A DNA stretch of 64,000 nt from the NCBI RefSeq assembly GCF_018320785.1, contig NC_054877.1, positions 24,100,329 through 24,164,328 on the forward strand, written 5' to 3'. How positions within the stretch are numbered: position 1 is the first letter of the stretch; the number at the start of each line of letters is the position of its first letter. The position numbers and the translations under genes are program-made. The notes under the pieces are model-generated. The model searched no databases, was not told where the DNA came from, and was given only the letters and a program-made list of their open reading frames with translations. The DNA comes from Cheilinus undulatus. Lineage: Eukaryota; Chordata; Actinopteri; Labriformes; Labridae. Positions 1 to 8,639 of this stretch are shown in pieces.

Positions 1-1071
1 CGAAGTGATTTCACTGCTTGAAGAGAACTGGACATAAACTTTAATATTTCTAGGTGAATATCTGTCAAGTTTTTTTTTTTTAAATAAATAAAGCTCATTT
101 TACGCAGATGAAATTCATCCCTGATCAAAATGCATGTGAGGAGAAAAAAAATCACTTTCCTTTAAGCACCGGTTTAATCGCAGATCATTTCACCTTTTAA
201 ATGGCAATGGGTACTGATGATGATTAGCCCTATTGAGTCCGGGGTGCCCGGGCTCTCCAGCCGCTCGTCTGATTGCACGAGGACATAAACATATCACCAG
301 CAGCTCTGATTAGCAGTGGAGGGCCAGGCCAGCCTAATTCACGTAATTGCGAGTGACTCCAGCAGCAGCACTGTTTGATCTACTGAAACCATCTTTTTAT
401 GGAGCAAATCTGATGTTACATTGCTCTTCTTTATACTTTATATTAGACATTCGTTTAATGAACAAATCAGATTTACTGTATTTTAAAATATTCACAATTT
501 GTTACTTTTTATGATTAAAAAAAATGCAATTTACGATCCTTAATTAGAGTTTTAAAATGACTGACTGCAGAGTACTATATATTTTTTTGTAATTCAGTGA
601 GGTAAATTAATTAGGCCTAATCGTGTTTGCTGTTAATTGAAATTGACCACAATGATGCATCAAAGATAAATCTTTATCTAGAGATGACGGGAAACTGATT
701 GATGACGTTTACCTAATATCTAACATTTCTTAAAATCTCGTTACGTATTTCCGTCAAAATTCGACGTTAATAGTTCATCAGATAGAGAAGAACACGTTTG
801 AATTTTTAAACTTCAAGTTTCACACGGTATTTCACATGATACAATGTCGTTTCAACTATTTCTTTCTGCCTCTTTAGGCGGGAAAAATAAATTTAAGCTT
901 TTAAAAGTAATGTACTTATTATATTTTTCTCTGCAGACATAAAATGAACTTCACGATTTAGTGAAACGGCGTCAAACAGCATGACACAAGTCGAAGCATT
1001 AAGGAAAGCCTAGAAAAATAACTGATAAAATAAAAATAATAACGACAACAAATATGGCTATTGAGAGATAT
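1..1071. other. AT-rich noncoding DNA downstream of asb10; 160-370 looks conserved-element-like
   Basis: No gene recognised. Positions about 160-370 are more complex than their surroundings and contain several homeodomain-type TAATT/ATTAG cores (GATTAG, TAATTCACGTAATTG). Near human ASB10 lies GBX1, so a conserved regulatory element is plausible but unproven. Confidence 0.3.
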
Positions 1072-1077
1072 TTTATT
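1072..1077 (-). terminator. Candidate asb10 polyadenylation signal
   Basis: The reverse complement reads AATAAA about 470 nt downstream of the asb10 stop. It is the first canonical hexamer I see in that direction. Its use is an inference. Confidence 0.45.
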
Positions 1078-1546
1078 TTCTTTAAATCAAGCTTATTTCC
1101 TTCATACAATCACAGTCATGTCAGCTGGAGTAACCATTTTTGCCAATATTTTATAGTAATTCTCAGTCTGCCTCGTGGGCACTACCATCAAACCACAATG
1201 GTGTTTTAAGATATAAAAATACAAACAACTATCAGGTGCAGAATTACAAAAAACCCTCATCTTAAAATAAATACAGTATAAAACGCTTGCATATATCGGT
1301 TCTAGACTTTATCAAGTCTAGCCTACAGCGCCCTCTTGTGGCGCAACATCAAAAATGTAACTGAGCTGAAAAATGATCAGGAATAAAAGTTACAGCGCAA
1401 ACACCTGCTTCTGTCTCCTAAAGGGGAAAAACATCAAATCAAAAGTGCCTGTGTCCAGAACTACAGTTGATGTATCTGATGTTTACAGTAGAAACAGCAG
1501 CGTCATTCACACACATCAACTACCACTAACTAACTACAAAGTGCTC

Positions 1547-1732
1547 TCAGTGGATGTAACCTCTGTACTCCAGCAGCAGGTAGTTCTTGATGAATGTGGG
1601 CAGCTCCAGTTTAGGGACCACTTTGTGAACTCGCCTCTCCAGGTATTTTCTGATTCTGCAGCGAGCCAAGTGCTGCAGGGAGCGTGGAGTCATGGCCAAG
1701 GAGAAGATGGACTCATAGAAGTCTTTGTGCTC
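1547..1732 (-). CDS. asb10: asb10 last coding exon with SOCS box
   Basis: The acceptor is TTTGTCCAACAG|GAGCAC; the stop codon is at 1549-1547. It encodes EHKDFYESIFSLAMTPRSLQHLARCRIRKYL, then VPKLELPTFIKNYLLLEYRGYIH. This is a SOCS box: a BC-box-like SLQHLARC helix followed by a Cullin-box-like LELPTFIKNYLL. The usual BC-box cysteine position holds alanine here; human ASB10 is recalled with serine, so this may be a family trait. Confidence 0.93.
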   Translation of the reverse strand, partial: EHKDFYESIFSLAMTPRSLQHLARCRIRKYLERRVHKVVPKLELPTFIKNYLLLEYRGYIH

Positions 1733-4700
1733 CTGTTGGACAAACCCCAGCAAAAATGGAACAGATAATTGAGAAAATAAATTTTCTTTAATAAGCTTTG
1801 TACTTTTGAAGATATCAGCCCTTGAGAGGTAAATAATCCAACTACAGTATAATAATCCTACACAACCTGAGAATGAATATTTAATTTCTACAATTTGAAT
1901 TATTTTTGTAGAACTTCTTATTAAAAACATAAAAAATGATTCTGAATTTAAAGGAACAGGTGTCCAGGATAATGTAGCAATTATTTATCAATCAAGAAAC
2001 TTCAATAAGCATTGATTTTGGAGGTGCTTTCATACTCCAGATACTGTGCCAAAGTCTGCAACTTTTCATGGATAAACTAGTGTTGTCAAAATGTTGGATC
2101 CATTTCGTTTAACTAAACACATGGATGAAAAATGGGATTAAAAAATGTATGCTAATTTATTGCACTCTGATGCCATCACACAACCAGCTAAAGTAGCTTT
2201 GTAACTCCGATTAGAGTACATGTGAAAATTCTCTGTGCTCTTAATTTTTATAATTTTTTCATGGATGTCATCCATATTCTATGGATTAACACCATCCTAG
2301 ATTGACTAGTAAATGAACAATCTGCCCTCGATCTTAACTTCTAAAGCCAACAAAAACTTTTGACGCCATTAAGAAGCATGCTCTTTCTGATTGTTTTAAG
2401 ATTATCATTGAGTCTACCTGTTATGCAACCTGTCTCAAACTATCAGCATATTTAATTAATTGTGATTGATTTCAAAGATTATAATTTATCTGGTTCATTT
2501 TTAATTGACTGACAGCACTAGAATAAATGTAAATGTAAAGAAGTAAAATAAGAAACAGATGGAAAAAGAACTGACATATTTGAACAGTATTAAACTAATA
2601 AAATTAAATTTGTGTTGCCTTGCCTTAACAACTTCTGGTGGCACAGACTCCACCCAGGTGTCTGTGACCTTGAGAAAAGTGTAGGCGTTGAGAAGAACCT
2701 CAATGGTGCGTGGAGACACAGAGCAGTGCTTCAAAACCTAAAAGAAACACCACAACCCAGACTAAATCCTCTGCATTCATATAATCATCACTGAAGTTCA
2801 TGAGTTAGCCTGCGACTCCATAGAACTGAAGAAATAAAGTAATTAAACACTTGTGAAATGAACAGATTGGTCTTCCCTCCAGGGGTTTAACTGGAAATTA
2901 TGCAATTAGTGCTAATTAATCTCCTATTAACACTTGCCTAATTAGGAACCAGGCATTTTGTCTCATGCACGTGGGTTCACTGATAGTTGTAGTCTGTTCC
3001 CTGCAGAGAGTGCATCACTTCATGTTGTGTCATGAGATGGGAGTGATTTGAATTGTGAAGTCGGGAAGATTGGAATATTGTAAGGAACAGTGAAGTGTTT
3101 CAAGAATTTCAAGGTGTAACATGTGCAGAAGTGACTAATTATGACAAATTGGCCACCTTGATGAATGATTGGTTTATAATGTAAAACGTTGTACTACTAT
3201 AACAGAGTGCACTGATTTTCTATTCTGTAAATTATTTTTAGATTTTGATTTCTTACCACAGGCAGAGCTCCAGGCCACACCCGAATAGAACCATGGTTGA
3301 GCAAAGCACGGACAATCCTCTCGGGCTGATGGGAAATCTTGTAGCAGACCACCTTCAGGATGTTGTGCATGGGAGCTTCACCACCATAGTCCATTTCATT
3401 AACACAAGCTCCGTTTGCCAGCAGCAGATCCACTATGTCTGGGTTGGCATTTTTACATGCCATGTGCAGAGGACTGTGTTTGTCCTGGTCAATGGTGTGG
3501 ATGTTGGCCCCGGCCCCCAGCAGGGTCTTGCATACTTTGAAGTAACTCTGAAGTTCATGCAGCTCCTGAGGTTGTGAACAAGCTGCATTCAGGGGGGTGA
3601 GACCCTCATCGTTCTCTTTGTCCACAGCGGCTCCGTAGTGTAGGTAGAGGTCTACATGGTCAGGGAGGCCGCTTCTGGCTGCCACGTGTAAGGGAGTGTC
3701 ATCTTCATCCAGGGTGCGGCCATTAATAGCTGCACCGTACTGGAGGAGATACTTGGCACATCTGTGGACAGAATTCTAGATCCTTATTTTGAAATGTAAT
3801 ACAAGTTATCTTCATATGGCAACATCAATCATCAATGTTTATTTGTCTCATAAAAATCCTAAATGGGTGCTGGGTTGGCTCAGTGGTTAGAGCAGGTACC
3901 CATATAAAGAGGCTACAGTCCTTAGCACACTGGTTGCAGGACCGATTCCCAGTCTCAGCACTGTTTGGTGCATATTTTCCCCCATTCTCTCCCCCCACAA
4001 ATACTGGCTCTCTTCAGCTATCCTATCTGAATAAAGGAAAAAAGCCCAAAAAATCTTTAAAAAGCTCTTATTTACCACCATACGCCATGATGCTCAAAAC
4101 ATGTTGATTTAAATTTCAAGGGAGATTTTAAAGGGTTTCTGGTCACCTTAGTTATGTCCATGTGCCCCATATATAGAGGCTGTTGTTCTTAATGTAGGCA
4201 ATCAGAGATCGAATTCGTCCTGTGGCGTGTCATTCCACTCTCCCTATCCCTCAAATAAAAGTCCCTGAATAAATCTTTAAAAAAATCTTCAGAATTAGTT
4301 ATCATGACTTTAACTCCCACTAGATCAGTCGTTTCACAACTGTTGGACCCAGAAGTGGGTTGTCCATCCTTGAAAAAAAATTGTAGAAAAAGTCAATAAT
4401 GTATGGAAGCCCTAAGCAGACATACTTTAATAAATTTTATCCGATTCAGTTTTGCTTTAGAAAAAAGTAAAATTTGCTATTTCCCCCATGATAAACTGTT
4501 AAATTCCTAACCAAAATGTATATGCTATAACGGGAAAGGGAGTGAGATTTAATGTACGCATGTCCTCCCAGGGCCTCTGTAATGATGTGCTTTTTAAATA
4601 TGTTTGTTCAGTCTCTTTGCTCAGTCATATGTTTAATTCCATCTAATGTCAAATCTGTAACATGTTTTCAAATTAACTGTTTGGGAAAAAACTGGGCCAT

Positions 4701-7700
4701 GATTTCATACGAAATGGGTGATGTAAAGCAGTGGTGTTCAAATGGTGCGGTGAGGCACACCAGTTCTATGGGGAATTGTAAAACCACATGTCACTACAGT
4801 AATCATAAAACAAAAAAAAGATGCACAGTATAATTTGCATAATATCAGTATCAGAAAAAAACAGCATAAAAAGTTATTTATCAGTAAAAATGTGTGAAAA
4901 TTTGAGATGATATTTACAAATGGTAATATCAGCCTAAAAGGGCCCATGTTGGCTGTCAATTCAGCTTATTTCAGCTATATTTTGGCCTATATTCAATATC
5001 AGTGGAATTGGATGTAAATATTGGCCTATATCAGTTGTCGATATTGGCCTATAATGGCTTTAAATATTGTCCTATAAAAGCTGTAAATATTAGCTGTATT
5101 GGCAGTAAATATCAGTCTATATATGCTGTAAATATTGTTTTTATGTATAAGTTTGTGGAGTTTTAGTCAGGACGAACAGACCTACATCAACTAACGTCGT
5201 CGTTTTGGCTCATCATCATTATTTAAACTTCATATGTGTTATAAGGACTGAAGATTTACATCTGAACTATATCTTTTAATATCCCTATTAGCTCAAATCA
5301 ATCTGTAATAAATTGGCATATTGGATATCTTCAAAAATCCAATACCATGCATCCCTACAGAGGATACAGTAACATGTTGAATTGGCTATTTTGCATGCAT
5401 GAATGTGGTGTGCCTTGAGATTTTAGCTTGATCTTAGGTGTGCCTTGGAAAAAAAACATTTCAAAACCACAGGTGTGGGGTCCTGAGAATGGACCAGTTA
5501 AGAACTACTGTTCTATATTATTCTACATTGTTCAATGTCAAAGATTTGAGAGGCAGGAGTTCTATGTTTAATTTGTTGATCTTGCACTTTTACGTACATC
5601 AATTCACTTCTTTTCTTTCAAACAAAATGTTTAATACCCTCCAATTAATAGCTCATGGTGTTAAAGATAAACAGCGCAACTCTAAAAAGATCAAGTTTTT
5701 GCCAGCCTCAGAGCAGACAAAGCCTCAAGCCCCCCGCTAAGATCTTTGGTGCCCCCTCCCTGGGGGGCCCCGGACCCCAGTTTGGGAACCAATGACCTAG
5801 AGAAAGCATATACAGGATGAAAAGAATAAGTCCAATCAAAGAACCGTAAGGAACTCCACAGCTAACTTTAGTGTATGTAAAAGACTCCTTAACATGTACA
5901 ACTGTGATGGATGTAGAGGATATGGTTTAAGATATGGTAGTTATTCAAGTCTGTAAAAAGATGTGATGGTCAAATGTCTCAAATGCAGCACTGTGATCTG
6001 ATATAATTAGAACAGACGGAAGATTGTGTGTGGTTCAATGGCAGGTTCAAATCAGAATTTTCAATATGGCAACCACCATTGTTGGGCTTGTTTTATACAT
6101 TCAATGTTTGTAGGGTCATTCATTTAGTTTTGAGTTGATCTTTTAGCCTTAAACATTAATTAATTTTTTTTTAAAATCTAATGTTTTATTTAAGTGGCTG
6201 AGCCACTCCACAGTCCTTCTACAGACACTCTGACCGCTGATTTTCATTCAGCTTGTGCCAGGTGTGTACTTCAGTGTCATTGTCATGCTTAAAAAAATAG
6301 AAATCTTCATTTTAATAAAACTACTTCAATAATTAATGTTATACTTATCCATAATGTTTAAAAACATGTGGTTCCTCACAGGGTAATTGACCTCATGATT
6401 CCACTTATAGTATCAGGCTCTGTTTCACGTAATGGAGACGGTAAAGTGCCCTTTCATAAATCCTCACTTGGACAAACAGCTTTTTCTCTACAGGGGATCA
6501 ATATATGGAAAACCTAACCTGTAGAGCTCAAACTGGATACTGACAGGGATCCTTTTAAACAGTTTTACTTAGTCTTGCTGTCATGTCTGATCTTGTCTTG
6601 CCTGTTTTACCGTGTTTTGCCAGCATGAAATTTTGTAACCTGTTTTGGTCTTTCTAGCTTACTGTAAAGTTTAGTCTCTACTACTTCTTGTGTGTTTATT
6701 GTTAAGTTTTAGGTATTTTAAAGGTGCATCTAGGGACTTGCTTCATACTGCTTCATACAAATAAACAGAAAAATAAATACTTTTGACAAAAATGTGATCA
6801 GACTTTTTAGTTATGTTCTACTGTACTTACTCGAGAGATTCAGGACTTGAACAAACATGCAGAGGCATGAGGCCTTCTTCAGAGACAGCATTGGCATTGG
6901 CACCATGGACAAGAAGCAGTTTGGTACACTCAGGATGGCCGTTTTCACAAGATTCATGCAGGGCTGTTGTGCCTCCAGGTGCCAGGTCTACATTGGCGCC
7001 TCTCTGCAGCAGGAGTCTCAGACAGTCTGTGAAACCCCGGCTTGCGGTGATGTGAAGGGGTGTTGTCAGCTCCTGCTCGTAACTCAGTGACCAAAGTCCT
7101 GCAAGTAAGGAGAACAATTGACACAAAGAAATCAACTTTAAATTCAACCTTTTCATCGCAAAGTATTGAGCAGACATGCCAGATATGAGTAATCCAACAT
7201 AGTAGGGTTAGAATAACTCAAAACAATAACACACAAAAAGGCCAATACCCAAAACAGTCATGCACACAGCCTTTGGTCTAATATGAAACTAAAGCTGTAT
7301 CAAACCTACTCAGGACTCTGTAGTTAAACCTGAAGTTCTTCCATTCCTCTATGTTGCTGGTGTCATAAATGGCATCGATAAGGTAGCAATACTCATCGTC
7401 GTCCATAATGCTGAGCATCGTCAACTCATCACCCACAAGCAGCGAGTTCCAGAACTGCAGAACACACCCATCAGCTTTAGCTGTGGCGATCACATCGCTG
7501 CGATAGTTCTTCTTTTTGTGCCACTTAATCTTAGGAGCTACATAAGCCATTCTCAAGCTTGCTATATAGCTCTAATATAATTTAAAGTTTAAGTAGGGTG
7601 TTTTCTCTTGAAGAAATAGGTGCTTATGCTTGGTTGTTTGTGCACGCAGGGCTATTTCAGGGTGGTGTTATGTGATATTTTGGCTGACCCAATGAACCTC

Positions 7701-8585
7701 ATCAGTGCAGTGATACTGGAGCCAATGACCAGTGTGCTACAAGTCACCTGCACACTGACTCAGCTAATTAGCCGAAGTTAATCCATCATGCTTCTTTTAA
7801 TTAATCAATGTTAGAAAATTTGAAAATTGTTTTGGATACTGGAAACATGAATCACTTTACGAATTAAAGGTTAAGCTTGGAGTAAGGGGCAATAATCTCT
7901 GGGGACCTATAAGCCAAAACTGACTTAAATCTTAGCCCTCTGCATACTGACAAACAACAAGCAGCTTATTTTAGTCTTCTGATAAAGAGAACAATGGAAT
8001 TCAGATAATTGTGTCACGGACAACATGTGATGGATGCTATAAATACTGTCATGTGGTCTACGGCTCTAAATATGGCATCCCTTTCTTTTAATGCTGCCTC
8101 AGAGTGAAATGCATCAGTTACTTTCAGTTGCATAGTTAAATTATTTAAAAAGCAGGGATTCTTAAGTTTGTATGCTAATCTGCAGGAAATACAACAATGC
8201 TGTGAAGAATCATGAGAATTTCAAAATTATTTTCTAATGAAGACAGATGTCGTCTCCTACCTTCTCCTGTGGGGACCCAGCGCATTTCCCCTCCTTGTGG
8301 CTCAATGATGAGGTTTGCCGTGGATCCTCGAGGAAACATTTTCTGCATAGCCTCCAGGTCCCCTGTGTACAGAGCGTTTTGGACGACCACATCCTGACAG
8401 ACTGCTGCAGGCAGGGCTGTGCTGGTCCTCAGTGGTGCCCTGTCTCTGGCCTCCTTTTTCAGCAGATAGTTATTGAGGTGATGGGAGGCCAGCTGCCTCT
8501 TGTACTTGTGTCTCTCCAGCATGTCCTCGTCGAGTTGAAGAGAGCGTAAGGCCATGGGTGTGAAGACAAAACTGCCTCGCGACAT
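1547..8585 (-). CDS. asb10: asb10: ankyrin repeat and SOCS box protein 10 (full spliced gene)
   Basis: ASB proteins are substrate receptors of Elongin B/C-Cullin5 ubiquitin ligases; ankyrin repeats bind the substrate and the C-terminal SOCS box docks the ligase. Spliced on the minus strand as 8585-8261 (or 7550-7310), 7098-6831, 3761-3257, 2737-2624 and 1732-1547, the frame stays open: 1398 nt (465 aa) with exon 1A or 1314 nt (437 aa) with exon 1B. Human ASB10 is recalled as about 467 aa. About seven ankyrin repeats are visible (TTPLH, TALHE, MPLHV, TPLHV, TPLNA, SPLHM, APMHN), then RVWPGALP, PRTIEVL and a SOCS box starting SLQHLARC. RLWSLSYEQELTTPLH and RVWPGALP favour ASB10 over its paralogue ASB18. 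All exon phases agree. The human orthologue is linked to glaucoma and the family is expressed in muscle (established knowledge); expression here is unknown. Confidence 0.93.
2624..2737 (-). CDS. asb10: asb10 exon 4, with a GC donor
   Basis: The acceptor is GTTTCTTTTAG|GTTTTGAAG. The exon is 38 codons in phase 0 and encodes VLKHCSVSPRTIEVLLNAY to VPPEVVK. The only donor that preserves length and alignment is GTTAAG|GCAAGG, a GC-AG splice site. Joined to the last exon it gives PEVVK-EHKDFY, the same length as recalled human PETLQKHQRFY. Confidence 0.88.
3257..3761 (-). CDS. asb10: asb10 exon 3, ankyrin repeats 4-7
   Basis: The acceptor is TTCTGTCCACAG|ATGTGCC and the donor GCCTGTG|GTAAGA. The 505-nt exon (1 + 168 codons) contains DDTPLHVAARSG, EGLTPLNAACS, DKHSPLHMACKNA and YGGEAPMHNILK, then RALLNHGSIRVWPGALPV. 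The RALLNHG..RVWPGALP block is characteristic of the ASB10/ASB18 pair. Confidence 0.94.
3862..4066 (+). repeat. tRNA-derived SINE (copy 1)
   Basis: The 5' part has a pol III A box (TGGCTCAGTGG near 3877) and a B-box-like ACCGATTCCC near 3950. The 3' tail includes AATCTTTAAAAA, shared with several other SINEs here. It lies in the asb10 intron on the strand opposite to the gene. Confidence 0.75.
4118..4292 (+). repeat. tRNA-derived SINE (copy 2, diverged)
   Basis: A B-box-like GATCGAATTCG near 4209 is followed by the pyrimidine-rich body CACTCTCCCTATCCCTC and the tail AAATCTTTAAAAAAATC. It is in tandem with copy 1 and in the same orientation; the A box is degraded. Confidence 0.6.
4326..5510. 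mobile_element. Nonautonomous hAT-like element carrying nested insertions
   Basis: The left end is CAGTCGTTTCACAACTGTTGG followed by GACCCAGAAGTGGGTTG; the right end is GGACCAGTTAAGAACTACTG. These imperfect terminal inverted repeats resemble the abundant teleost hAT ends of the form CAGTGGTTCTCAACTGG. Flanking octamers (cactagat and ttctatat) agree at 5 of 8 positions, consistent with an old 8-bp duplication. Positions 4729-5472 are a second element inserted inside it. No transposase coding remains. Confidence 0.5.
4729..5472. mobile_element. hAT-like MITE nested in 4326-5510
   Basis: It starts CAGTGGTGTTCAAATGGTG and ends GGTGTGCCTTGG...CAAAACCACAG, like the copy at 63367-63559. Flanks atgtaaag and gtgtgggg agree at 4 of 8 positions, and all mismatches are A/G. 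About 4900-5358 inside it is an AT-rich run of repeated TATTGGCCTATA / GTAAATATT units ending GCATCCC, apparently a third element. Confidence 0.45.
5715..5805. repeat. Isolated hAT-type terminal fragment
   Basis: GGGGCCCCGGACCCCAGTTTGGGAACCAATG is a diagnostic-looking right end (reverse complement ATTGGTTCCCAAACTGGGG). No matching left end was identified. Confidence 0.35.
5811..6820. other. asb10 intron, remainder
   Basis: AT-rich intronic sequence without a recognised gene or clear repeat boundary. Confidence 0.5.
6831..7098 (-). CDS. asb10: asb10 exon 2, ankyrin repeats 1-3
   Basis: The acceptor is TTACTTGCAG|GACTTTGG and the donor CTCGA|GTAAGT. The 268-nt exon carries ankyrin motifs ELTTPLHITASRG, GGTTALHESCENGH and EGLMPLHVCSSPE. 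It enters with 2 nt completing the split codon and leaves in phase 2, so that the next exon forms SLE-CAKYLLQYGA, matching recalled human TLECAELLLRFGA. Confidence 0.93.
7310..7550 (-). CDS. asb10: asb10 alternative first coding exon 1B
   Basis: ATG at 7550-7548 opens MAYVAPKIKWHKKKNYR; the exon ends in phase 1 at CTGA|GTAGGT. It encodes FWNSLLVGDELTML and DTSNIEEWKNFRFNYRVL, directly comparable to recalled human ASB10 (DTSDPERWRDFRFNIRAL). Splicing to 7098 gives RVLRLWSLSYEQ. A longer TTG-initiated frame exists but ATG is preferred. Internal AG sites that would keep frame after exon 1A (exon starts at 7537 or 7480) exist, so a 1A-1B-2 transcript cannot be excluded. Confidence 0.85.
8025..8046 (-). 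promoter_or_regulatory. Possible muscle-type elements upstream of asb10 exon 1B
   Basis: CTATAAATAC (8037-8046) matches the MEF2 consensus at 9 of 10 positions and could also read as a TATA-like element; a CATGTG E-box lies next to it. They lie about 490 bp upstream of the exon 1B ATG, between the two alternative first exons, where a 1B promoter is expected. This is motif matching only. Confidence 0.22.
8261..8585 (-). CDS. asb10: asb10 alternative first coding exon 1A
   Basis: Starts at ATG 8585-8583 (MSRGSFVFTPMALRSLQL) and ends in phase 1 at a GAAG|GTAGGA donor. An open frame extends upstream but without an earlier ATG. The exon encodes about 108 residues, including a helix-like ALYTGDLEAMQKMF segment and EMRWVPTGEG. 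Joined to exon 2 at 7098 it gives GEG-LWSLSYEQ, which resembles the ASB18/ASB10 arrangement before the first ankyrin repeat. Because exon 1B ends in the same phase and supplies the equivalent segment, the two are best read as alternative first exons, not consecutive ones. Confidence 0.82.
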
Positions 8586-8639
8586 GCTGAATATCTCGCC
8601 CCTCGTGTTTAAATTGGTTGTGTGTGAGATCACTGTGAT

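Noticed and set aside
3245-3577. 110-codon plus-strand frame
   Set aside because: Antisense shadow of asb10 exon 3, whose minus-strand frame has clear ankyrin repeats.
3862-3960. Possible functional tRNA gene
   Set aside because: A and B boxes exist but no cloverleaf can be folded and the sequence continues into a SINE tail; same for the copies at 52661 and 63083.
4930-5110. CRISPR-like array of repeated TATTGGCCTATA units
   Set aside because: Units are irregular and degenerate, in a vertebrate intron, and part of a dispersed repeat.
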